A DNA stretch of 64,000 bases from Buxus sempervirens (Eukaryota; Streptophyta; Magnoliopsida; Buxales; Buxaceae), in assembly GCA_947561395.2 (NCBI GenBank), contig OX387192.1:33067520-33131519 (forward strand), given 5' to 3'. The notes beneath the pieces were generated by a model that saw nothing but the letters and a program-made list of their open reading frames with translations, searched no databases and had not been told where the DNA came from. This document shows positions 50,301 to 63,804 of this stretch, piece after piece; the stretch's first letter is position 1; every line of letters begins with the position of its first letter. Position numbers and translations under genes: made by a program.

Positions 50301-53300
50301 TTAATGATGCTTATTTTGAGATCTATTCTATTACAAAAATTTATTCCAAAGAAATTATAAAGGTCCTCATCAGTTCCAGGAAGTGCTTATGAAAATATGC
50401 ATGTCCAAAGACAGTACAATGTCCTGAAAATAACTCTAAATCTAGTTCAATTGGAGGGCGTGGACATACCCTCCACTGCATAGTAATACTAAGGCAAGAA
50501 AACTCCATGTTTACAACTTACATGGATTAATTCATAGTAATATATATCATTTAGTGCCTCTTAATCAGTCTTGATGGACAGGAAAAGTTTAGGCATGACT
50601 CTAAGGACTCAAGTAGGCCCTATATATCATTTTGTTTTTGTTTTTTATTTTTATTTTTTATTATTATTTTTTTTTTTAGTTTTTTATTGGATGGCTTGAA
50701 AGTTGAGGACAGAAGAAGAGAAAACAAGGCATACTATTGAAATCATGTAGGTGCCTCAAACAAAAACAAAAAAAAAAAAAGAAGTAAAACATGGCAGTTT
50801 AAGTAATCAACAAAACAGATATACATTCATATTTTAGTAAATATGATAGATGTGCATGCAAAGTGTGGATGCATTTGTGATACTCATAAAAGAAATAACC
50901 AATACCATGCACGAAAACATATCAAGTTAATCATACCCCAATTTTTCTCCACATGCACAATGAATGACTTGGATATCCCAGGAAAACTGAAAATTTGGGG
51001 TATTGAACTCATTTGTTATCTTTAGCATGAAAATAAGATTCATATTTCATAGACAAAAGAATAATATAATTATTAGCTAGAGATACTAGCAATGAGTAGC
51101 AATTGAATAAACATTGAAAAGGTGGGACGATGATTCTCTCTACAATCAAGAAGCTGCAAACCAAAATACTATTAAAGGAATAATATAAATCTATGCACAA
51201 GGCATGTCATAATCATGTGTTGCTGTGGCATCATTTTAAAGATATAGCTTTACAATAAATTCTTAAATGTCAAGAACCAAACAGGAATAAGAAAAACAAC
51301 ACCTAGACTGAACATAGGTTGTGTGAGACAAAAAGAACTTACTTTATCCTCAAGTAACATGCAGATATCTGTGGCAAACGAGCATCTCCTTCCCTGAACC
51401 CATCAATCAAGAATTCAAGGAAAAAAACAAACAAAGAAAACGAAAAATGGAAATAAAGGATTTCCTAACATTAGAAAAAATCAGATCCCTAGAAAAGTCA
51501 ATTCTTAAATTTAGCTGAAGTAGTTTCTCACTGGTCCTCGGAAGCTACCAACGAGAACCAAATTGGACTAATTCTTCTATCCTGTCTACCGCGTGCAGCA
51601 TCAAGCACAGCTTGCATTGAGGTACCCAGCTCCCTAGAAGCAGCTGCCCTTTTTCGGCCAATCCTGTGCAATTTCCTAGGTTTCGCTGATCCCAAAGCAG
51701 AATGAGAGAAGCCATATTTTTCATCCTGGTTTTTTGATTTTTGCCCATGCCCCTTAATTTTGGTTTTAGGAGCATGTGCATTGCCAATTGACCCATTTGG
51801 TGGTTCTGATTTGGCAATTGGCCCTTGCGAAGTAGATTTGAAAGACTTAGTTCTATTTGCAGCTTCAATCAGGCGGTTTAAGGGTTTCCAATCAACTTTC
51901 CCTGCCCATGATTCAGAACCATTCTCAATATCCTTTTTAGGCATACATTGGCTAGATGGCTCAGTAGCAAAAGACTTCTGCACAGATACAAAAATCAAGC
52001 ATGCATGCCCCAGGGTTAGTAGATTTAAGATAAGGCAGAACTATCTCTCAGGAATAATTGGAGCACAACAATATATATGGTTTGAAAAATCTGAAGTACA
52101 AACAAAAACAAACCAGTTTGCAGTCTTCTTTACCTGTCTTTTATTTTGAGCAATTTTATTTAGAGTCTCAGGTGAGCTTGAGCTCTGTGGGTGATCTTCT
52201 ACGAGATCTTCCTCTTTCTTAATGTGTTCCTCAATGGAAAAACTGGATCCTCTTAATGTACCAGCCTTTCTTGCAAAAGATTTTGTTCTTCTTCCTGTCA
52301 ATCCAGTCTGTGTTGAGACTCTGGGCGTGCTAACCACCAGTGAGGAGAGTGATCTCTCCTTTCTTCTAACAGGCAATGAAATTGAGGGCGCAGCTTCAGG
52401 TGCTTTGACCTTCCTTTTTCTAAAAGGGAAGATCTTTGCCCTTACATCTTGCAGATTGTGGTCGGGCCTGTGATTACCAAATTCAAAAGTCATCTTCAGC
52501 AATCAAACGCAAATCTTAAAACAAATCATCCTTTTAGTCAAATGCTCAACTTTTCTTTTCCCAGCATAGACCTCAATTAAGTAACCTCAAAGTTGTGATT
52601 TAACATGTTAACCTGCCCCAGCCTAATCTTAATTAATTCATTGACAGAAAAATCAATCTGTGATTTCTGGCACTCTATATCTTGATTAAGTCGAAAATGA
52701 AAAAATGGCCAGTAGAAATAAATATTGTCAATGTTCCAGAGTTCTATAATAAAAAACCAACCCTTTAAGAATTAAATTCAATTACAACCTCCCAAACTCA
52801 TCTATAGTACAAAATACATTGTACTAACTAAAACACTGAGAGAAACAAGCCAATAATATCAATTCAACACACTATAAAACTCCTGGTTCCACTTCCCAGT
52901 ACATGAACAATAGGGTGCATATATACTGAGAATGTCTATCCTCTCCCCAAACAAATATCTAGAAAACTAATCTGCGTTTCACAATTAAGAAAATTTCCAT
53001 CTCAAGCACCTGTATATATGTTAATGATCCTACAAAAAATAATAATCTTCAAAAACTGTATTATTGAAATGCTACATATTAACAACATTATTCACAACAA
53101 AAATATTGCTTGTGTGCCTATTATTTTGAATTGATTCAGCCCATAAGCAATTGCCAAGGCTTGTAAGCTGCTTTGAGCTCAAAACTATTTTTTTTTTAAA
53201 CTTCCTTTGGAGCCAAAGCGTAAAAGCATGATATTTTAAGAACCACTTTATCATATTTATACAATTTATCCTGTAAGATCTATGTTACTCAACCTGAAGG

Positions 53301-56300
53301 AATTGTCAACCAGTTTCCTACTTTCTTATTCTCTTTTTATTATGTAGCAATATGGCATATGACCAATGAGAAGGAGCAAGGAGGAGGCAAAGGAAACAAG
53401 AATTAATATACCAGCTTGAGGAGAAAATTCCAATGTTAGAGACAAATTACTGATGGCTTTCGCAGCTAATATCAGAATGAAAATCCAACTACAATTAAGA
53501 TAAAATTGGAAGGAAAAAAAAAACAGTGTGTCAAAACGAGAGATGTGAGACACATAATAGCCCTCAAGCATCAATACTTGTACTTCAGGAAGAGAAGCAT
53601 AGAGGAAAGCTATAGATTTGGATACACCAAAAAGGTATATTATATAGTTCAACCCAAAATAACATCCCATGCATGGTTTTTAAAGAATAAAAGAGAGATG
53701 TTACAGACAATCACATTGGAAGTCACAACTCACAAAAGCATATGACCAAAATCAAGTCATATATTTATGTCTGACAAAAAACATCTGCCATGGAATTTCG
53801 TAAAGGGTAGTTTTAGTAAATCCCAGTGCAGTAGAAGGTCAAATTGGTACACCAGTGCTGAAATAACATAAAAGATTGACTCTTTCTTTTCTTTGTGAGA
53901 TTCAGTGTCAGTGTCTGTGCGTGCACTTTTGGTTGTGGTTTGAGTTCCTTTTTTCTTTTTTTCCCTCCATTGGTGAGGGGGAGTGGCAAGTGGAGGCTTT
54001 TTTTGAGTGGTAGCTTCTGTTGTTATGAAACAAGAGAATTCCGACACTGTGCACGCTCTTACTGTAATTGTACAGAGCTTCAACAATGTGAGAACCCAAG
54101 CATACATGTTAACAGTTCAATAAAAAAAATGTGGTATTACATGAGAGGCAACACTGTATTCGCAAGAGATGTAGGGAAATGCTTTACTAAGTTTTATATC
54201 TCATGGATCAGTGACATATGCTAATGTCAAAATAGAGACCTTTTCATCTTCTTCACGTTATTTAGCTAACACTTACTCCCTTTTGGTACAAATGCGCTTG
54301 CATAAAATTCTCCCAAAGATATATTTTTTTCTGTCCTATTTCTGTTTTACTCTAAGATAATCATAATAAATGTTGATCTCCCGTCAGTCTATCAGAGTTT
54401 CCTGGGAAAGAGTAACATGAATACCGCTCTTTCTAGACATATCATTCAGATATGACTCAATAACTGAACTCCAAAAAGAGCTATAAGACAGAAAAATAGG
54501 AACCAAGAGATGAGCTATGCCTTTGTCGAGAATATTGCCAGGGAAAGTGAATAGTTTTAACCAGATTAGTCAAAAAAATTCTCCTTCCCAACCTGTAACT
54601 CTTGGGTGCATAAAAAACCTCAAGGAATTAACAATTTCACGTCAAATGTGATTTTAAGCCTGAGTGCAGTCACTTTGTACAATTTCAAGGGTTCAGTCTT
54701 TTGTAATTCCACCTTCATGGATCCTACTTTAGTGGAATCTACACAGGGTGACAGTCCTTTTTCCCTTCTACATTCTCGGGAACTATGAAAATCAGATTAG
54801 TTGACATGGAAGGTCTCTGTAGAAAAAAAAAATTGGTAGGGAGAAGAGGTGAGAGTGAAAGAGATTTGTAATCCACATATAGCTGAAAACACTTGGAGGA
54901 ATAAATACTCTTAAAATACATAAATCAATTGAAATGGAAAGTCCTGAATAAAGAGGGAGGGAGGGGAAGTGGGGAGGGGGTGAGAGAAGGGAACCTAAAA
55001 TACAAATGAGACATCTGCAACTAGAGTTTTATAAGTAAAAGGGCATTACCTTAGCTTCTCCGCAGGAATACAACCCAGATCAGTATTGCATATTGGACAG
55101 AAATCCACTTCCTCGTCTGTAAGCTTCTCATATATACATTTCCTGCAAACTAGTTTAAAGTTGAAATTACAACAGTATCCCTTGCTATAGAATCAGGAAC
55201 ATCCTCGAGCATGAGCGCTCTAGAATGTGCAGCTTATTGTAGTATTGGTGTTCACAAATACTGTACATATATTATTCAATGTGCTCAGCATAAGGTAAAA
55301 TAGGTTATAAAAAAAAAAGCATTGAGCTGTGAGTCTACTTCAGGCTATAGTTAAGAAGGCATAATAGACATTTCAACAGAATATTTGCATCAGTCATATT
55401 CTTGTGAGATTGAGGGATTAAAGGCCAATTGGTCCTCAGTATAACTGAAAATCTGGTATAATTTAATAGAAAATTAAATAATTAGTGTACTTAAACAAAA
55501 ATGACCACCTTCATAAGTAATCCTTCAAGCAAATGTAAAACTGACCCACTATTCTACAACACTTGCAATGAACTCGTGAGACCCACAACAGTAAGGAAGT
55601 TTCTGAGAATACCCAAAAGTGCAGTGGAGCTATCACTTGTTACCATATCGAAACAATCAATCTCAATGTCAAGGAAAAATATGTATTGTGGTTAAATGTC
55701 AGGACCATTGAAGGAACAATGGAGTACAAGATTGACAAGCCAGATATATACATGCAAGTTCTAGCTTCATATGGGAAAGAAATTCCAGTTGGAGTTCTCC
55801 AGATTTTTTGAAAATCTTCATCTAGGCAAAAAATAAATTAACTGGACCCAAGATACTGGGATTACAAGAACAGAAATAATTCACAAAGCGACACTGGAAC
55901 TGTAAAGAAACAGGATTATGAAATTCCACCAAATTAAAGATAAAAAGGGCTCATACTAAGGGCATTTGTCGTTGCATCTTTACACAAATGATGGTCACAA
56001 CAGAATTCGAATTCAAGCTATCAAAAACATGAATTTTCATCAGATCTAAGCACATGTTTTACATATCGTCTCTTAAAAACTAATTTCTATAACCATAACT
56101 ACAAGATAATTATTAGTCATACACGTGACCTCCATTCCCAGACGAAGTACACCCATTGCAGTTTTTAGCAGATATCAATACCATAACACAAAGCTGAACC
56201 TAGCAGAGAAAATAAACCAAGAAACAAGAGAGGAATCTCAATATCATACCTTACCTAATCCTAAAATCTGTAGAATCAGAAAGACCCAGATCAGTAAATA

Positions 56301-56616
56301 AATGCAGAATATGAAAGAAAAAACCCAGATCACGAGAACAAGCAATTCAAAATGCCCAGATAATTAAAACGCCGATACAAGAACCCCATATCACAAAACT
56401 GCAAACTACAAAGAAAAGAAATCACAGAATTCGAAATACAACCAATAAAGACCGAAATTTGCTAGATTTAACAAATACGGAAGCAGAGCTAAGAGACTCA
56501 CACGTATGAAGGCATTCTGATATGGTCGTAGCTTCCCTCAACAGCTTATTGCAGAGAGGGCATGTCATGCATGCTGCGAGCGTCTCCTTCCGAACTCTCA
56601 CCACCTGGCTCGTCAT
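47394..56616 (-). CDS. DRIP: DRIP-type RING E3 ubiquitin ligase (DREB2A-interacting protein-like)
   Basis: Seven exons in transcript order: 56616-56502, 55149-55050, 52467-52134, 51977-51532, 51393-51343, 50071-49999 and 47567-47394. All are GT-AG with consistent phases and give 430 residues, close to Arabidopsis DRIP1/2. The N-terminal C3HC4 RING uses C19, C22, C35, H37, C40, C43, C56 and C59 ([20 protein letters not shown], then [13 protein letters not shown] and [10 protein letters not shown]). The low-complexity basic middle ([39 protein letters not shown]) is plant DRIP-specific. The last three exons form the RAWUL ubiquitin-like domain ([20 protein letters not shown], ending [16 protein letters not shown]). 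The family ubiquitinates DREB2A in the nucleus and restrains drought responses; transfer of that role here is inference. Introns 1, 2 and 6 each exceed 1.3 kb; intron 6 holds a hAT MITE. Other intronic sequence shows no genes. Confidence 0.95.
48051..48270. mobile_element. hAT MITE with CAGTGGCGGAACCAGG ends, in DRIP intron 6
   Basis: The ends are CAGTGGCGGAACCAGG and the inverse CAGTGGCGGAACCAGG, identical over 16 bases. A perfect 8-bp duplication, GCTGGGAG (48043-48050 and 48271-48278), flanks it. The interior contains repeated CCCCCCTAAA / TTTGCCCCC words. Ends of this type are widespread in plant hAT MITEs. Confidence 0.93.
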
Positions 56617-58647
56617 CTCCCAAACCCCGCAACCCTTCGGGGAAGTTTTACGGACGTAACCAGGAGGTGCATGTTAGTAATACGAGAGAAGGAATGCGAT
56701 TCGTATTCATTCTCATCCCCTCAACCGCATTCAACAAAATAAACCGCAAGAATCATGAAAGAAACAAGAAAGAACTGACGGAAATACACGACACAAAACT
56801 GATTTTTGCGCCTCACGAGATGTATTTCGGACCTCTCGATCTGTCAAACACGAGAACGAAACAACAGATTTTCAGCTGTGATTTTCAGATGGGTTTGGAT
56901 TATTAGCGAAGAACCGACGTGGGTTTTGTTGGATTTTGGACAAAAAATTCGGAGATGATCGAGGCTCGAAATCTAAAGACCGGACGACGCAGCATGAACC
57001 AAGAGAGGCTTTTTCTCCGTTCCTTTTTTTTTTTTTTTTCTCTCTTCTCTAATTTTATGACAAAACGAGTTTTGGTTCGACGACTAGACTACTTAACAAA
57101 TGAAGGGAGATCAAATGCACCGTATGTGAACGGCCGCTATCCTGCACACCAGACCCCCCACGCGCTTGCGAACTTACCTTGTACGACGAGCAAATTTCAG
57201 AGTTCCCGGCACACACGCTACGGCAATCGCCATTACATGTGCCATGGGCGCATGTTAGCGATAATCGGTCCGTAAGTCACGCAATAGCAAAACACGTACT
57301 TCGGGCGTTCACATGAAGATTGTGTTACAATTTTGGAAAGTCAAAACCTCTTAGGTTATGCCACATGGCATCTGTAGGAATCAAATATCTGATCTTGGTC
57401 AAGGAATGTTGCTATTTACAGGCCTTAGCAAGCAAGCTAATAATCAGCTTTGTAGGAGCTCATAATCAGCTTTGTAGGGTTTGATACTTGCCTGAAATTC
57501 TTGAGGAGTGGCAACGATCATGCTGTGATCCGTCTCAACCGTCCAAATGGCAAGTGACACCCCAGTCAATCTACTTCAAATGATTACTTCTACTTGTTGA
57601 AATATCATATTTGAGCTGAAATATCATATTTTAGCTCTATATACATAGTTGCACCTTCACCTATCGACTTAAACTTTTTGGTGTAACAATTATTAAATTA
57701 ACATAATATCAGAGCAGAAAGTCTTGTGTTCAACTCTTAAAAGGCAAGTTTACCTTAGCATTTATTTGTATATAGGATGTTTATACACCCTCCCCACATA
57801 TGTTCCTGTACAACTTCACACATATGGGGAGTGTTGAAATATTGAATTTTGGCCCTCTTGTATACATAATTGCACCTTCAAGCTTTTAGGTGCAATGGTT
57901 GTTTAACACTATCGAATTAGGGTAGACAAGACTCATCTTATTCCATCCCTTCTATCTATCAAAATCAAATCCTGTTTCTTCACTCAAGTCCTTTGAACTA
58001 ATGACAGATTGTATTAACTATAGATTAAGGTGGCATGCATACAAGCACACACAACAAATATGAATCTTTGTGTAGAGAAGTAACTCCATGATTATTTCTT
58101 ATTTTGAACAAATAATTACAGCCCACCAAAGAAATCACAATGAAAATTCCAAAAGGAAGAGGCCGTCGTTACATGCTCAGGCAGGCATAGGCATGCATGA
58201 ACTCTCAACCTATGGCTCAAGCCTTTTTTGGATCGATTAAGAGGATGTAATAACGTATAACCATCATACTAAAACGAAATTACAGATATAATGGGTCGAT
58301 ACAAGCATTTCATTTGACCCAATTCATGGTGGATAATACGTGACATATCAGAAAGACTCCAGTAAACGGAATCATGAATAAAATCAAAAGAATTATCAAC
58401 AATTCCAAAGATTCAAAGTGAAAAATCCTCTCCATGGATAACCAATCTGAAAGGTCAAAACCAAAATTGTTAATTAGCAGTCCTACAGTGTAGATTTCAA
58501 ACCAAAAGGAATGAGATGGTTCAACATATTTGTAACGGCTGCAACTAACCTTAGGATGAGTCTCGGCAGCCCTTGAGGCAGCAATCGGAGTGCTCTGAGT
58601 TGATTCTCTTACCTCCTTTCGGACCAAATCTTCTTAATCTATATATA
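56617..58647. other. DRIP upstream region and MRS2 3' flank
   Basis: Open plus-strand frames at 56562-56906 and 56919-57275 overlap the DRIP first exon and promoter and match nothing. The TRIM-like element is listed separately. The last several hundred bases before 58648 are the probable MRS2 3' UTR; the minus-strand frame 58310-58627 within it is not recognised. Confidence 0.4.
57595..57908 (+). mobile_element. TRIM-like miniature LTR retrotransposon
   Basis: Two direct terminal repeats start TGTTGAAATAT and end AACA: 57595-57703 and 57832-57908. They share GAAATAT, CATA-TTGCACCTTCA, and CTTTTTGGTG / CTTTTAGGTG text. Three bases after the first repeat lies TATCAGAGC (57707-57715), the primer-binding word complementary to initiator tRNA-Met used by TRIM and copia elements. 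Just before the second repeat is a purine tract, CATATGGGGAG. The whole element is 314 bp with no coding capacity. Flanks CTACT and CTATC match at only 3 of 5 positions, so an old duplication is possible but unproven. Confidence 0.6.
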
Positions 58648-61600
58648 TCAAGACCCAACAAGACCTTTGTGGCGAGCATAGGAAACAATTAATACAAAAA
58701 GGAGGGCACAAACGGTCCCAGTTAGGATGACCACCTGGCGAAAACAATGAGAGGATCATTCAAGTATACTAAATATGATTTGGATCAAATACCAGAACAA
58801 AAGGTTGCCACATAAAATTCTTCACATACCCATTTAAATACGTGTTCGTGATTATCGTTCCATGTATATGGTATGTTCATGCCAAATATTCCAGCCACCA
58901 ATGAATAGATTGATAAACAAACAGTGCCAGAACTTAAGAAAAGTTCCAGCTGCAGCAACAAAGTAAGTAGATGACAGGAACATAAACATAAAATTACAAA
59001 GATGCTGTTCTAGCCAAGATCTCAGAAACCAAAAAAAGAGCAAAAGTAAATAAAAGAAATAGCTACTGATCTACAAAACCTGAATCAGCTGATTACGATG
59101 ATTGTCAAGCTGCAGTGAAAGATGTATGAAATTTATTTAGATTACGAAATATTCAAATTCCATCCAAGTACATCTCTACCTTAAGTATCGAAGCAGCAGT
59201 TACAAGTTACCTGAATGTTAATGTAATCCTCCGTGTCATCAATATATTCACGCAGCTGGAAAATTTTGAAGTATTAAAAAACTATTAGGTTTAACTATCT
59301 AATCTATCACAACATGTATTTGTAAACTGCATCATGCATGAATCCAAAAATTTGCATTCATCCAACTAGTTATGGACTACAAAAATCTTGCTTAAATATG
59401 TGGTTTAACTTGCGGCATGAGCAAAAATAATTGCACAAAAAGAAAATAAAATCACATATCAATAAAACAGGATGGTGCACAAAAAGAACTAAATCAATAG
59501 ACCTATCAAGAAAACATAGAAGTGCACAAAAATCAGTAAAGGACACCGCACAAAAATAATTAGATCAGTAAGAATATCAAGAAATGGCTCATTTTTCAAT
59601 TTCTAACATCAGACTATCTGGCCCATTCATAGAACAGGCAGTAACAGGTATATGTATGCAGAATATCTGCCCTGGGATGCAGATAAGAATTAATTATAGA
59701 ACTTTTCCACTTTTAAGAACATCACCTCAAATTCAGATATGGCCTAGAAGCAATAGGCTATTTCTGGTTATGGCTTTTTGGAAGACTTGACAAGTCATTA
59801 CTCATGGCTAGCATGACAAATTCTGAGATTTTGAGTTGTAAATCCCGAGAATCTCATTGGGGATCCCTTACAATATATTGACAAATTTTGTAGCTCCATA
59901 AGGTTCGCACACTATTTTAATGAAAACTGGCAACACTTTCCTTACAGAAGATATTCGTTTCCACTGCACTAAGAGAAAGGGAAGCACGCAAAGATCACTA
60001 GAAAAGAATGACATTATTGTAACATGTGTAATTTTTCTTTTTAATTTGTGAACTTTCCTCTGTACATCTTTCTTAAATGAAAAAACATTTTCATAATAAA
60101 TTCATAGGGAACAGGCAGTCACAGAATTCATTTTTTAAGTTGTTGATATCATAAAAAAGAATTCAGTGAAAATATTAGAGATTGAGAATGGAATATAATT
60201 GATAGGATCTACAGTTCTACAGCGCATACCGTTGTCAATTTGTTCAATGTGCCATCAATCTGCATAAAGTATGCCTGTAAAATATAAATGTCAAAACCAT
60301 ACAGTTTAGACTTTAGTTTTGATTTAAAAAAGACCAACAAGAGTTGGGTCACTGTGATAACCTCGAGTAACATTTCAAGCTCCTCAACGTCATTTTCATC
60401 CCCACGAATTGTTGCAACACTTGCCCTACTTGCTCTGGATATCTTTGAGCCTATAGTCGGAGAGGCAGGGAACCAATTGTGAGCACCAGAACCACTTATG
60501 GGTGACGATGCTCCAGCCAATTTTCTGGACAAATACAGGTCTGCCATATCATCATCGTCATCTAGAAGTTGTTCAAGCTCATCCCTTACCTGGAACAACA
60601 TTCTTCAGATATATATTTTGATTTTAAGAAAAAAGGAAATTACCAAAGAGATAGGGGAATCTGGTATATTTTCAGTGTCAAGGGCTTTAACCAACAGTTG
60701 AACAGCACAGTTTGATCTAATTTTCATTGAAGATACACAAACTGGGAAGCTAAATCAAGAAACCACAGCAGTAATTTTGTTGATACTGTTGTCTATCAGG
60801 ACTTACATTTCTATGTCCCCAATATGGAGTATCAGTTCCAAATTAACCGAGCACAAAATCAGGTCCATATGTTCCAAGAATTTCTTGCATTCAAGAACAA
60901 TAAATGGATTTCAACTTCCATATGCAAAATTCGCTGAAGGTGCACAAGCAAATTTTTTGATGTCAACAATGATGCCTTTAGCGGGTGAAATTTAACTGTA
61001 TATAAAAAAATATAATTTATTTTAAGATATCAAAAGGTATCACATTATTTCTCCTTTCCCCAGACTCACATGATAAACAAGTGCGCACTTGTCATGGCCT
61101 GATTTCACAATCACTTTTTCTTAAAAAATGTGGTTATAATTAGTTATCAAAAGAAGAATATATGAAGCAGTTCTCTAAAATTGCTTATTTATAAAGATGA
61201 AAAACAGAGGTTGTTTCATTTCAATTCCCAAAATTAAGAACATTTTTCCTCTTCATGTACCATCCAGCTTTTTATTTGTTAAAATTCTTAAATGATTGAA
61301 GGGAAATAAGACTTAAATTCTGGCTGAAAATAAATAGACTTTTTTCAAACTAGAAGTTCAATGTCAGTTAAAGTGATTAGGCAAGATAATCATTATATAT
61401 AATTAAAAAGAAGATTGGTGTTTTATTACAGTTCCCAAATAAATTTTTTCGGAATTATACCCAAAGGTTGATAGCATAGAAGTGCATCTCTTCTATAGTA
61501 ATGGGTATCCCTTATTGTTACAGGCGTATCATTGCCTAAAAAAATCAACTGTATGTTGATAATTTGTTTGAATCACCAACTCAAAAACAATTTGCACAAG

Positions 61601-63804
61601 TAAAGACACAACAGCAGAACTAGAGGGTGAATCCAGGGGAGGATAAAGGATGCAATACTATGCTCATTTTTGGAGATAATACCCAAATGACTAAGGAGCA
61701 GTCAAGATCTAGTGCCAATGCTCATGTGTCAGTTGCAGAACCTCCTGATCAATCAACAAAAAGAATACTATAGGAAAAATAGCAAACAGGAACGTAAGAG
61801 CACCCACAAATGTAGTATATAATACTATAGGCAACAGAAAGAATTAGGCATACCTTTTGAACCCGGGCAGTCAACCTTGTCATTGCACTTTTCAATTTAC
61901 GAACACGGTCCAAGTTACGACTGCTAATCTGCAAATTGCAAAATCTTTTTAACAGACAAAAATGTAGGGGAAGAACAAAAGTGTAAACAACAAAAGAAAA
62001 GAGGAAAGCACAACACAAACATACATCAAAATGCATACATAAAATTATAATGGCCAATATATAAAGTAAAATACAAGAAACTTGACATCCCAAATTTACA
62101 ACTTGGATAAGACTACAGTATGCCAACCATGATCACAAGTGTGATATGCATTCAATAATTTAGCATAACTGAGGCATCTACGGTCAAGAATGTTAATCTG
62201 ACTCTTCTCAGTTTCAACCCGACAGCACATATTTTTAGCATACTTAAACTCTTCAGGATTATTTTCTTTCTTTTCACTTCCTATAAGTGGCAGGTGCTTT
62301 AGTAAAACGTGTGAATCAGTGTTCTAAGAAAAATATGAGTCTCACACTTTGAGCCTATAAGAAACAGAGAATGGTTTTTTAAACAATCGGAGTCCTAAAA
62401 GGTTTATTCCTTCAGACTAAGAAATACTTAGTTTTCAGCATAAGCAGCTATAAGCCTTCTTTCATTCACTTGTGCAATATGCATATATTTTCATTTTCTC
62501 CATCAAACCCTACAAAAATGCCCCTCGTGCAAACTTTAAAATCAAGGAGTCTCCCTTGATACAGAAATAATGCTTAAACCAATTCCCCATGACTACAAAG
62601 CATTTGGGCACCCTTTTTAGGTCCATTTAGTAGTTAAAAAAATTGCAACAAAAAAGAAAAAGACAAATTCATTAATTTTTTTATTTTCAATGCTTGTGAT
62701 AATTTTCATGTATCAAAAACAACTCATATAATAAGGAAAATCCTTACTTCTCAATACTCCACAACCTCTTGATAAAAAAAATTTTGTTCATTCCCAATTC
62801 ATTTATCACAGAACAAACCTATTTATTTTGGGTCACATACCAATTCCCAGATTACAAAATGATATCTACTTTATCTTCCGTTATAATCCAATGAATTCTC
62901 CTCTAAATATTCAAACAGTTTGTTAAGGCTGGAATAATACAAAGATGATGTAATACATTGCCAATTCTATCTTTCCTTTTTTTGATAAATCTTTTCATTC
63001 ACCAAGAAAAAAAAATGACACATAATAACAAACAATAACATCAGAAATCCAACATAAATACAAAATTTCAAATTATTATTAGATTTTACTGTACAAAACA
63101 TTTTAAGGATTCGGAGAGGCACGCTAGTTTAGCTGTTCTTTTATGCTGACTTCAACCTGGGATCAAAGCAATAAGTCAAGAAGGTGTCAAATGGATATGA
63201 TTCATTCCGGGCCTTTTCTTCCAAGATCAAGGCTCGGTATAAAATTAACAAGATACAAGTGTAAGATTTTGTAGTTGCTGTGCACCAAAAATACTTTAGC
63301 AAGTACAACACAACCCGATAAAACTTTCAATTTGATTAATGGTCAATTTGTGAAAAGCAGGCACCAAATCAAGTTATATAGCAAAATAAATTGAGCCTTG
63401 GGCAGAATTCTAACTAGGAAGCACCAATTGCTGTACCCTTTAGCAAACTGCAATCTGTGACAGAATGAAGTGATTCACTGAATTGGAAAATAATATGTGA
63501 AGCAATTGTCCTAAAGTTTCTAGATACTGGGAATAGCTTTTCCCCTAATTCAGGATGCCTAATGTTTACAACATCATACTAGTTAAGGATCAAGATACTA
63601 TTAATCACCAGTATCTAACACTCAACAACTAAACCAACACTAGGAAAATTAAGAAACAAATAAATATGTGATGGCCACTTACTTTGGATGTCAACTCATC
63701 TAAAGCTGGGTAAGAAGCAGTCTCCAATTCGGTCGTGCGTGCATCAAGAAAACTACAAATTGCTTCCAATGCAACTTCAAGAGCCCGAAACTCAAATGGA
63801 GATT
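58648..63804 (-). CDS. MRS2: MRS2/MGT (CorA-type) magnesium transporter, 3' part; 5' exons outside the window
   Basis: Eight exons in transcript order: 63804-63683, 61928-61854, 60589-60362, 60274-60230, 59255-59211, 59109-59080, 58949-58830 and 58734-58648, all GT-AG, encoding the last 249 residues. About 190 N-terminal residues lie beyond the right edge. Visible signatures are [59 protein letters not shown], a Ser/Ala-rich loop, and [20 protein letters not shown]. Then come the first membrane helix ending in the invariant GMN pore motif ([20 protein letters not shown]), a second helix ([20 protein letters not shown]) and the basic tail RHKGLVGS. The protein forms a pentameric Mg2+ channel; MRS2-1-like members sit in the plasma membrane or tonoplast, but the location here is not shown. 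The sequence resembles Arabidopsis MRS2-1/MGT2 most, with a close paralogue possible. The visible frame is intact. Introns (up to about 1.7 kb) show no other gene. Confidence 0.94.

Noticed and set aside
56562-57275. Plus-strand gene upstream of DRIP (two frames over 110 residues)
   Set aside because: The frames overlap DRIP exon 1 and its promoter, have no domain signature, and start without supporting context.
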